64,000 nucleotides of DNA from Pilatotrama ljubarskyi (lineage: Eukaryota; Basidiomycota; Agaricomycetes; Polyporales; Polyporaceae): the NCBI GenBank assembly GCA_022385805.1, contig MU277729.1:1-64000 (forward strand), read 5' to 3'. Position numbers and translations under genes: made by a program. Positions 34,136-44,804 of the stretch are shown here, piece by piece (position 1 is the first letter of the stretch; each line of letters opens with the position of its first letter). The notes under the pieces were generated by a model, which was given only the letters and a program-made list of their open reading frames with translations, was not told the DNA's origin and made no database searches.

Positions 34136-37100
34136 CCCGCCAGATGGCGTGCTGAGTTCATGTCGGCAATGACTTACGATCTTGCTGGTTCCCTCCCTCG
34201 TTGTATATCTGTGGATGAGCTCGTCAATGTCGTTGGGCAACTAGAAGGTGGTCATTGATCAGTATCGCAACAGCAGCATGTTCAGGGCACCTTAAGGATA
34301 TACGCATCATTATGGCATACGCTTGCAGACGGTGCACCGCGTGCGTACTTTGACTGTCACGCAACTACCACACGAGGCAAGTCGTATCCAAGTTCAAGGC
34401 AGCGAGCTTTGAAACGCACCATGTGTCCGGGCACGTGCGGGAAGTATAGACTTTGCCGTACATCTTCGCGATCGGAGGGATGCGGCCGTCAGGACTGGAA
34501 GGGGGGTTGTCACAGCATCTTGTTGGGAGTATAATGAAAGCCGGTAGACAGCTCGCTGGAGAAGACAGATACATAACCTGTTCGAGGGTGCGATAGGCAA
34601 GGTCGGTCGGAGTGTAATCCTGAGGAGAGACGTTGCTGCCTAGCGGAACCTTGATCGTGAGGTCGGCGAACTTCCACCTATCCTAAGCGCCCCAGAGTCC
34701 GGCGTCTGCTGTTGCCGAAGGAGATCCCGGACGATCATCTTCCAGTTGAGACCGTGCAAGTCCTGAGGGTTGGAAACCGGGTGAAGGATGCAGGTTGGGA
34801 GGAAGTCCGCGCAGTCAGACTCCGACTTCGCGACGGCACCGTTCCAGAACCAGCGTTCAAAGAGAAAGGAGGACATGTTCGGATGGGGGAGGGGGGAGGG
34901 GGGGATAAGCAGACCGCGTCTCTCAGTGTGAACAAGCAGAGTCACTGTACAGAGCTGGCTGCCAAACGGCGCTGTCGTCAGCCAAACCTTGGAGCGGTAC
35001 CCCGTCCTCGGGGTCGACGCTGCACAGAGGACCAATGTATTCGCGTATAGCCAAAGCGATTGGCGGCGGTCCGTGTTGCCTGAGCGACAGCTCTGAGGCC
35101 GGAGGCCGGTGGGGATCAGAAGGCCCCTAATATGACGGTGGAGGTGAGCCAGGGCGCGATCATGAATAGGAAGGGAGTGGGGCAGGTCCTTCAGGGACGT
35201 TGTCACGGTGCCGAGCGGGAAATCTACCCCGCTTCGACCACCGTGGTCGCCCAGAAGTGGACCCAGTATTGTTGAGACCTAGGACCCAGTCAAGCTGCTC
35301 AGGCGGTACGCATCACACGCTCGTGCTCGGTATGCCCATCAAGTACCCCTCTGAGTCCTCGAGATAAACTCCTGTCTGCGAGGATTCAGGAACGCACTGG
35401 CAAACAGGACGCTCATATGCACCTGATCGCCGGACGGTGTCAGTGCTTCTGACTCCTCCGGTTCATTGACCTCCACTCTTCCGCATTTATGTCCAAATGG
35501 CACGAACGCGGGGGCTCGAGCGCGCCAGCGCATCAGTCATCGCCGACTGGCAAAGGGGGAGGCCCACCGCGCATGTCTCCCAATCTCTCCGTCGCGAAGT
35601 CCTTGCATTGGGAATCCGTGGTCTGTGAGTCCAGTATTACCCAGGAGCATATAGCCAGGAGAGTATGAACATCTTAGACCTTGCAGCGGCCACACAGCCT
35701 GGAACGTAGACGTACTTCGTAATCTGGTGGGCTGTTATACTGGTCGTTTGCGCTGCGACCGCAAATGGCTCGGTGGAGGTGCGTGGAGCCCAGGGTCCTT
35801 GAGGATTTGGGACAGTTCGTACTCATCGTCCGATGAGGCCAACGACTGTCAATAGTGGTTCACGTCTGTTCAGGACCGAAGACCTCATACGGTACGTACG
35901 AACGGACTTATAGGCACTAGAAGGGTGGTTTGTAGGACACGTCACGGTGGTGCAACTTGAATGAAGCTCAGCGCTATGGCAGCGGAAAGCCGTGATCCAC
36001 TAGCACGACGTCCTGGACACACCGGTGCTGGCACCTCGCGAGCTCCCACATTCATACGAAAGGCATGTGTGGGTCACATAAGAGGTCCGATTGACGCATA
36101 TTGTTTGCGGGGAGTCTACAGGACGTCGACAAGGCTGGTACCTGGCTTGTAACGGGACGCAAGCGCAGTGGGGAATGAATTAATGACAAGTGGTACACAA
36201 ATTAAGGTTTGTGCCTCGAAGACACCGCATAACGTAATATGGCGCAGTCTCACGCCACACTTCGTGCGCTGCTCAGTGCTCCGACTGTATCGCCCCTTCA
36301 AATCTCGCAGAGTGCCCTGCCAGATTGTACACGACCTCTTTGATGCCGTGTAGATTCACAGTCCTAGTCTCCCTGGGCAGACGTCGCGAAGTGCAGGCAC
36401 AACGGACGTCTGCTCCGTCTTAGACTCGCAAGCCAGTCGGTCTAGCAAGTCCCACGCGAGCGATCGGCGGAGTTTCAAGTGGGGGAAGGGACTTGCTATA
36501 TCACACAGGAGTCCTCGACTGAGTTTGAATTACGTCAGCACCGAACAGGCTGGGAACGAGCCTAGCTCCGTCTTACCCCCCTCCCAGTGGAGGTCGCAAT
36601 TAGGCCTCCCGGATCATCTGAGTTGAGCATGCCAGTGATGGCAGAGATGCCGTGTGGTTGACAGAAGGTCCCGCTGCTGAGATCCCTTTGCGTCATTGTC
36701 TGCTTGTCGGACTTCGGCCTGTACCTGTACGTGCTCATGCAATGTCTCGTTTGGCACTCTCCTTGCACTTCGATGAGCTTTAGATTGCGAGCGAGAGTAC
36801 GACGCACTCGACGCCACTTGAAGGAAAAGACCCCCTCAATAATCTCCCTCAATTCGTAGCAGGCTTATCACAGTCCCGGCAATCAGCGCTCTCGGGCGGC
36901 CAGCCTGCGGTGGACGCGCGCGCGGGGTCGCGGGGGCGCTTAGAAGACGCGAGCAGCTTGCGCGCCTTTTGTCACGCTCCTGCTGCCTCCTTTCCCACAA
37001 GCTGTGGGTACGTGAGTGCTGGCAGCGCAGCACTGGTACCCCGTCCAGAGCCCTCGAGGTACAGGCATAAAGCTTGCCGTGCCGGTTCGGTTGCGACGCT

Positions 37101-37339
37101 CCTAAAGCGGCTCAGTTGTACCCAGCTCGCGCCTTTCCCAATCCCCGCTCCCGCTGAGGAAAAGCGACACTGGAGTCTGGGGCCAATGGCAGCCCTCACA
37201 ATGCGTCGATGCGTTCAAAACATTGGGCACGGCCTCTCCAGTCGGCTGAGGGAGCGGACAGACATACTGCATATACATACACATGGGATACATCAGAAGA
37301 TGTTATGAGGGGTACGAGAAATAAAGTTAGGCCGACTGC
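34136..37339. other. No confident gene
   Basis: Minus-strand coding-like fragments at 34.4-35.2 kb may be degraded parts of the transposase element. From 35.3 to 37.3 kb no supported feature is seen. Confidence 0.35.
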
Positions 37340-40300
37340 CTACGGTGTGAGACTGAAGTCATAGTCCATATCCCGAACGTTCAGACTGTCGATGAAGTGA
37401 GGCTTCTGCTTAGCCAACCAGGCCTGGTTGTAGCAGTTGCGCCACAAGCCCTTGGGAACCGGCCTGTTCTTGGCGATACGACATGTGCTGGAGTCGATCC
37501 GGACACGACTCTGATTGCCTCCAGGGTCCGCGTGGGCCTTATCTTCAAGATTCATGGCGTCCAGAGAGCGCATGAATCTCTTCCATTCTGAGCTCTCCCA
37601 TTCTCCCTCGATAACGACGAAAAGGCGTCGCGAAGGCTGGGTATTGTCCAGCCCGAGCCTTTGCTTCTCGTCGTCGTCCATCGGTTCGTCTCCGCTCATG
37701 TGTGCTGCCTTGAGCCCATCGAAGAGAGCATAGTGACGCGTCAGGCCGCGCCGCTCCAGTACCTTCATACGAGTGACGAGTGTCTGGGGAACACGCCTCG
37801 TTAGATGATGCATCCCGAGCAGTTCGAGTACTCACTGTATCTCGGCGCGTGTTCATAGCCTTGCGTAGCCGTTCTGCCTCCTTCTTGTCCGGGGTGGGAG
37901 GGTTGAGGGCAAGCCTATACTCCGAGCGCAAATATCTCACGTGCGAGTCGAGAGCCTCGCCGACGAACGTCACATTAAGGTATCGTTCCGGGACTTGGAG
38001 CCCCGCATGCGCTCCACCTTTGAGGGATGACAGGTAGTGCTCGATAGCAAATTGGCGTGCCTCGGCATTGTAAGCGCATCCCAGCCACCCGCGCTCAAAG
38101 TCAATGCGGAAATTGTCAGCGGTGATCACCGACTCCACTGTTGTGTTGTAGTGCTCTAGTTCTTCGTCTGTGAGGGTAGGGAACCTCGTCGGCAGATCCT
38201 TGTAGGTCTTGATCTTCAGCAGGAGCTTATCGAGATGTTTTCCAACAGATTTCTGCATAAAAATGAGCCTTCGAGTGAGGCGTCCTTCGCTCACATACGT
38301 ACCAATAGCCGGTTCAGGTACGTGGATTGCATGTCATCACAGTTCAATCCCCCATCACCCTCGTCGTCGCCGTCTTGTCCGTCTTCCTCTCCGTCGGAGA
38401 CCATCAATATGTCTGCGGTGAGATCTTCTCCGTCCGCTCGCGAAGGATGATTAAATCCTGGGGTTTTCAGCAAACGTGCGGAACGGGTGAATTTCTTACA
38501 CTGGGGAGCGAGGCTCGTAGGGGCTTTTCTGGTATGAGAGAAACGATATGACGTCTTCGAGCTTCGTGACGACGCTCCAGCCTGAAGTGTTCGCGGGGAC
38601 GCTTCATTCCGAGATGTCAAAGTATCCCCCAGAGCATTCAGGGTGAGGGTTATGTCCTGCATAGTGTCCAGCACGGTCTTTCTACCACGCACGTCAAGTC
38701 ATGGGCCACGGATGGGCGAGGAACAACCTACTGAAACTTCTCCGTAGCATCCAGTCGCTCATTGATCCCATGGACCCTGTCCAAGAGCTTGACTGCCAAA
38801 TGATTCCCCGAGTGGGCCTTGCTAGGGGAGGATTGAGGAGCGCTCGTTGCTGATTCCCTTGCAGTTCCGGGGCGCGTTGCCTCCTTCACCGCCTCCGGTG
38901 GTGGGGCTATGCCGATCTCGCGCTCCTGCGCACTGTATATTCACATCGCGAAGCAAGCGGTATAAGTCCAGCTCACCTTCCCCTTGGACGATGCAGGTTT
39001 CGCCAAAATATTCGACCCGCAAACCACCGTGTCGTCAGACAAGGTAGGCTGTCCCACGATTTCCTGGTTCATGGTGCTATCCTGTGTCATATGCTTGAGC
39101 GTGTACCATGATTTACGCAGCTTTCCCTTACGACATCATCCTCTGGACCAGACGTAGGAATTTCCTGGCCGTGGTGTGCAGTCCATAGCTCGACAAAAGC
39201 GTCTTGATCGCATTCACTTGTGAGAATGTCCCAGAACGCTTCGGCTTCATCGCGCGTCTACATGAAGATTCAGATAGTGCTCGTAATCTCTCAAATGCGA
39301 ACTAACCATGCTCTCCATCTCGACATCCATCAATATATCTCCCATCAAGAGGGAGCCGTTGCGCGGAACCTGTTCGTCAATGTCTTCCATGACATCCGAG
39401 GGCTCATCACGTTCTTCCGGAGTCATGGAAGCATGCCCTCCGTCCTGTAAGATGATCTCAAGCATATGGGCGCCCTGCGGGACATGGGCGGGCGCAGAGG
39501 GATAGCCATACGCTGGGGCTGAAGCCATTGGATGGCCAGAATGCGGCGCATACAGCTGGCCTGTGGGTTGATAGGGTGGCTGGAGTTGATAGGGTGGCTG
39601 GAGTTGATAGGGTGCAGGAGCATGGTAGGAAGGCTGAGGGTGATAGTTACCGGATGCGGGAAGGTGGATAGAATGGTGGGACGTCTGAGGCTGCTGGATT
39701 GGAGGACGTGAATGGGGATGGTAGGAGGGCGACGGCAGCTCAAGGAGGTACGACTGTGAGTGAGGCTGTGGCTGCTGCTGCTGCTGCTGCTGCTGCTGAG
39801 GATGATGATAAGAGGGAGGCGGAGGGTGAAGTTGGGCAGGATAAGGCGCTTTAGAGTTTTGGAACTGCTGCAGGTGATACGAGGATTGTGTCTGCTGAGG
39901 AGGCTGGTCTTCATGTAAGGGGTACGGTGACAGAGGTTGATATTCTGCATGCTGCTGGCCTTCGCTCCCAGGAGTTGTACGTTTTTGCGGCTGGGCAGGA
40001 TGAATGTGATCCATTTTGCCCTGGGCGGTTGGTGTCCGCATAGTCCGCGAAGGGAGCGGCTTGGAGGACTTGCTAGTTTCTTTCTCCCGGCGAGCGCGTG
40101 CGGCAGCTCTGTGCGTCATAATCTGCAACGACATGGAGTGGTGAGGAAGAAATGCACGATCTCGTCGGACCAGTCAAGCTCACCGTGAACGCTGATTTGC
40201 GCGGGATGGAGATCAGCTCCAGAGGAGGGGCATGACTCTGCACACTTCTCAGCTCGGAAGTCAGAGGAGACGGAGGTTCGCATACAGCCTCAGAGTCTTT

Positions 40301-40558
40301 GGCAGACTTCTCGTTGAGAAACTTGTCACTGGGCCCGGCTCTTCCGTTGACAGTCCGTTTCATGCCGGCCACCGGCCCTGAAGGGGAGACGAGAGTAGTC
40401 GGGTACGAATCCAGACCTACTAGTACGGATGGCGACGTTGACATCGAAACAGGACTGGTCCCAGAAGGATCGGGCAACTCTAGATGACCTTGGATGTTGC
40501 GTGCATCACCACTCTGCACAGCGGCATCGGCGATGAGAGCAGGATTTTGGTCACTCAT
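37340..40558 (-). CDS. 951-residue polyQ/Pro-rich protein, basidiomycete-restricted family, function unknown
   Basis: Eight exons (40558-40184, 40122-39307, 39257-39132, 39081-38977, 38925-38732, 38681-38303, 38252-37836, 37783-37340) join in phase to 951 codons. Residues 1-125 are polar. The second exon is extremely rich in Pro, Gln, Ser and Tyr, with a run of ten Gln and tandem PYQLQP units. It starts with a basic patch (THRAAARARREKE) that recalls a nuclear signal. The C-terminal half is better conserved in character: an acidic hinge (SDGEEDGQDGDDEGDG), then helical and aromatic stretches (FERGWLGCAYNAEARQ, EWESSEWKRFMRSLDAMN). It ends NRPVPKGLWRNCYNQAWL and DYDF. This C-terminus matches a multicopy hypothetical family that I associate with Agaricomycetes. 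No catalytic motif is visible, so no function is proposed. Confidence 0.8.
39566..39612 (-). repeat. 18-bp coding tandem repeat
   Basis: Three near-perfect 18-bp units encode PYQLQP-PYQLQP-PYQ in the polyQ protein. Confidence 0.9.
39770..39798 (-). repeat. (CAG)n run encoding polyglutamine
   Basis: About ten CAG codons (CTG on the plus strand) inside exon 2 of the 951-residue protein, a likely site of length polymorphism. Confidence 0.95.
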
Positions 40559-40906
40559 GACGAGAGGAGAAGTGAGTCCGTAGTGATCAATGTGGTGTCC
40601 TGTGTGAGGTGCAGGGAATGCGGTGAGTAGACCAAACCTCCTGCAGTACGGACACTATTTGAGGGATTCCAATATGATCACTACGTCTGGAGACGCGCCG
40701 TGGAATGGCGATGACTGTGTAGTATGGAACGGTGGTACTTACCATGCGATCTCACCCGATCGGTAGATCTGGTACTGGTTCCGGAGATGATCACCATGGT
40801 CTGATCGATCAATCGATCAGGGCTTGATCAGTGATGAGTGTCATGTCATGTTTGATCGTACCGTACGCATTACAGGAAGAGAAGGCTCACGTCGTTGCCA
40901 CTCAAG

Positions 40907-40913
40907 TATAAAA
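40907..40913 (+). promoter_or_regulatory. TATA box of the zinc-knuckle gene
   Basis: TATAAAA, 41 bp upstream of the ATG at 40954, an almost ideal consensus. Confidence 0.6.
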
Positions 40914-40953
40914 CGGTGCTTCAGAACGCATCAAAGCTACAGTACCTCCCGTC

Positions 40954-42688
40954 ATGACAGGAGATCAGCTGCCAAGTCTCACCGCCTTCAACAAGCGTCC
41001 TCGAGAAAGCTCTTCGGACTCTGATTCTCAACCCCATCATCGTCAGCGCACCCGTAGCCCGGTTGAGACTTGTGCGTAGGCCAATCCCTTCAGGCGCGCA
41101 ATACCTAACACTGTTGACAGATAATGCGGACTCCTCCCCGAGCCCAAATTCGCAGTTTAATGTACATGACGAGACTTCTTTTGCACGTATCAACGCTTAT
41201 CTTACGAATATGATTCAGACGGGTTACGCAGGCGAAGCGCGGATTGCTACATCTGCCGCGTCGTCGTCACCGCATTCGGGTCGCTCCATCCCTCGTTCAG
41301 GCTGGCACCGAACATTCAGACTACCTCGAAGCGACGCTCCACCTTCGGAGTCACCCTATCATGATGGACCGGTCATGAGACGGTCAAGGTCCGGAGACTT
41401 GATGCCGTCCAGCGCGGTCGGCGTCGAGGACCACGCTGCTCCTGCTAGACCGTCCTGTTCTGCCTGGATGCCGGCAGATGCGAACCCCGGCTTCGCCGCT
41501 GCCGCTACGAGAGCTTTGTCCACGCTGGGAAGCGACATTTCGATGGCAGAATCGGGCAGCCCTGCCCACACTTCGAACGAAAGCGAGGCGCCAACGAACT
41601 CTTGCAATAACGAGGATGCTATGGCATGCCCCCCTTATTCCGGCAGTCTTGGTTCTGTCCCGCCGCAAGTGCAGCAGACAATGTCTTCGTCTTCTGCCCC
41701 TCATGCCACCTCAGAGAGAATCAGGGGCACCGATATCGACGGCGAGCTGATGCTTGCATCCCTTCATCGCAATGCCGATCCCTTGCCGAGACCCCTTGGT
41801 GGTTTCCCTCGTGTTCAGATGTCAGATCCTACGAGCTTGACTAAGGACATCGATCCGCTTCAGTTGCGAGCGTGGCAGGAACTTCCTCCTTCCACATCCG
41901 CAATCATCCATGTATACGGATATAACCCCCGCGAGGCTTCTCCCTTTGTGGGTACTCTCCTAAGGGCCATGATAAGGAAAGCTACCTCTTCCTTCACGGC
42001 AGAAATCGCGGCGCCCATCAAGTCAGCCGAGCTTTCCTTCGAAGCAGCGAAAACCCACTCGCTCCCAGCTTCGTACTTGCTTTATAACGTCAATTCCGAT
42101 GCCATGAAGAAGTTGAAAGCACAGGCTTGCTGGTCGTTTGACGATCTGTCCTTCTTCGTCTACGACCTCACCCCGACTATACCGGACTTCCTCTTCACCT
42201 TAGAAGGCTTCCTTCATTGCGACGCTTGCCTTGTAAAGGGCGTGGTCAAAGCCGCCATCGATCGCTATCGGGAGTTCACCATCTCTCTTGCCCTTGCCAA
42301 TCCGGAGCTCAAGGGGAAGACGGCGGACGAGATTGCCAAGTTCGTCATGGATTCCGTTCGCGTCTCAATCTTGCAGCCCTCCACAGATGGCCCTCTGTTC
42401 ACCAATGTCTACTCCAAGTCTCCTACAAAGTCACCTCGACTCTGGACGCTCTGGAGAGACGCTCTCGCATCTGCAGAGTATCGCAGTAGTTTCGTTGGCG
42501 TCGGACGGCGCAGCACCGTATGGAAGTGTTCGGGATGTCAAGGTGCGGATCATCCGCGCTCTCACTGCCCCTTCGCAAAGATTCCCGGCTGGACACGTGA
42601 GGTCAAGGGTGCAGCGATGACGATGAGTAGCGACTCACGGAGCGGGCGGGGTGGCAGTGATACAGGAACCAAGCTCATATCAGGATAG
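40954..42688 (+). CDS. 561-residue protein with a C-terminal CCHC zinc knuckle
   Basis: Two exons (40954-41071, 41121-42688) with a 49-nt intron containing CTAAC give 561 residues. The N-terminal half is Ser/Pro-rich and low in complexity, starting with a basic/acidic stretch (FNKRPRESSSDSDSQPHH). Residues from about 290 look folded (STSAIIHVYGYNPREASPF, then DDLSFFVYDLTPTIPDFL). Near residue 508 is CSGCQGADHPRSHC, a perfect C-X2-C-X4-H-X4-C knuckle, followed by PFAKIPGW. The knuckle is typical of nucleic-acid-binding gag/ORF1 proteins of retroelements. The C..C...DHP...CPF..IPGW tail recurs in Agaricomycete genomes. No polymerase or protease adjoins it, and it has its own TATA box and intron. 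It could be a host gene derived from a retroelement or the ORF1 of an old LINE. Confidence 0.75.
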
Positions 42689-43706
42689 GACGATGTCAGG
42701 CTGGGTGGCGTACTTGTGCACACGGTCATATTTCTCGGCATGTAGACCTCGGGATCGGACGGCTCGTCCATGAGACTGCACGGACTCACGACGTTCCTCT
42801 GGTACTCCATCGGTCTTTGATCCTTCACGTACTGTGTGACCATGAATGTAGCGTTCATTCACAACCCATTCCGAGGCTTCGTAGGCCTGACAACCGCAGC
42901 GGTGATGGGCAGTCCGCGACGCTGAGCGGGTACACCGCGCAATCTCGTCGAGTCGCGTCGGCCTGAGCGGTTGCTCGGACTCCGGTACGTGTTCCTGTCC
43001 GTTCTCGTAGACTTAAACCGTAGATTTTCATCGCATTCTATTTTTTGTTACACACTCACTCCACCGTCGACCATAGTCATTTGCGCGTCGCCGACACTCG
43101 GCGGCGCGGATGCAACTCTTCAGGCAATCCCGCCTCGCGGAAAATCACGTGACTGCTCCCGGACGCGTCCCAGACGCGTCGCACCGACCGACTCGCCGCC
43201 TCGTCTACTGTACTCCCGCCTTTTTACATTCTCGTTCTTCTATTTTCCGCAGTCGCCCACGGCTCTCTATCCTTCAGTGGCTACCATAAAACCTGTACTC
43301 AATCCAGCTTGTTTTTTGTGTTCCTCCTCGGAAGCCGCCGTCTGACTTCGCATCTCAAGTCGCGCTCGCGCCTCGTGCTCTTGAAAGCTCACCGGTACCG
43401 CACCCTCGTCATCTTCGCCTTCGCCGTCGCCTCCGCGGTGTCCGTCGTCACGCTCGTCACGGTAGCGCATCTCGTATCGTACGTCATCGTTCCGATTCCC
43501 CCTGGAATCGGTTATCAGCAACCCAGGTTTCGCGGGTGCACGTGATGTCGCGTACCACCCGGTTCACGCCGTGGCATATGCCGGTACATACACGGCGGTC
43601 AAACAGGCTGGGCAACCCTCCAGAAATGCAGAGGACATCTGTGCGCCCTGCTTACGTTTCAGCCCCAATTCCTAGTCTTGTAGGAAGTGCCTAAATCATG
43701 GATGGA

Positions 43707-44215
43707 TGTCACATTTCCAATGCATTTCTTTCGTCTCTCGGCCGGTCACATATGTCACGTTTTCCTTGAACGGAAATGTATGGGTAACGATCCGTGGCCC
43801 ACCAATTTCGAACGCAATGATGTGCAACATATCCTGCGGGTATCCAATACATGTCGGTTAATAGTCGGCGAGGAGGGAAAGAAAGGTATCCCGAGGATAT
43901 CAGGAGGCCCGAAATGCTGCAGAACATAGCATTTCCGTCGCTTGAAAACTCGGACGGCAACATGCGTATGTGTCAAGTGTCCTCTGCCTCGGAACGATAA
44001 AGCCTCGGACGAAAGGAAATGTATCAATTGTGCCGGATTTCCGTAATTGACAAATGCAATCAACATATTACCGAAACAAAAGGTATATGACCCTTTTCGC
44101 TCCTCCATATATGTCTTTGACAGCGCTTTGATATCCCTTATGTCCCTTGCATGTCAGCCTGGTCGAGGTGTGAGATTTGTGACCGGCCGAGAGACGAAAG
44201 AAAGGCAAATGTAAT
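43707..44215. mobile_element. Candidate MITE with inverted termini, about 0.5 kb
   Basis: TTTCTTTCGTCTCTCGGC followed by CGGTCACA at about 43728-43750 is matched in inverse at about 44179-44204. The similarity extends outward (ACATTT) and inward (TCACA) with a few gaps, giving imperfect terminal repeats of roughly 40-48 bp. The interior is relatively AT-rich, rich in GGAAATGT words and has no transposase frame. A target duplication is not obvious, so the superfamily is unknown. Confidence 0.6.
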
Positions 44216-44629
44216 ATTTCGGATTTCTCTCATTTCCCCTTCAGGGATATTTCATGTGAGATGCGTCAGAAACGTTTACTAGCCGGTCCAATATCCGCCG
44301 TATCTCCGTCGGGGCGGATATGGGAGTTTGCCCCCCGTGCATGGTGCGCACAGGCCGTGCCTGGCGCGTCCCATCAGCCCGGCCCCGACATCACTCTGGA
44401 GTCTGCGCAGGACTCAACGCCCTGCCCGCCGGCATCTGCTCGTGCCGTGTCGATATGCGGCGGGCCGGGCGCTGTCCATGCTCGCCGTTATCTGCGCTCA
44501 CCTGCCACCTAGCCCCGTTCGCACGCTGGAGGTCTCGTAAGTGACGTGGGAGGACGGGGCGGGGTGGAAGCGGGGGCGCTGTCGGCGTCCGGCAGCTGAT
44601 GGACGGTGTGCGCGTGCAACGTGCAACGG

Positions 44630-44635
44630 TATAAG
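44630..44635 (+). promoter_or_regulatory. TATA box of the phosphatase gene
   Basis: TATAAG about 175 bp upstream of the ATG at 44805. This is consistent with a 5' UTR of roughly 100-150 nt. Confidence 0.4.
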
Positions 44636-44804
44636 TACGGCGCGGGGGACGGGGTGATAGCGCGTGCTCTCGCTGGATCCCGTCCCACCCCGTCGTCGAT
44701 TCACGCTCTCGTGCGGCTGCGGAATCTCGACTCGCGTCGCGTGTGGCCAGCACCCCCGAGCACCTGGCAGAGCGAAGAGTCGGAAGACGAGATACGACAG
44801 AACG

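Larger units (their letters stand above)
42689..44804. other. Intergenic stretch holding a second MITE and the phosphatase promoter
   Basis: No supported gene. A short minus-strand frame near 42680-42858 looks weakly coding without a motif. CACGTG palindromes occur near 43146 and 43537. Confidence 0.4.
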
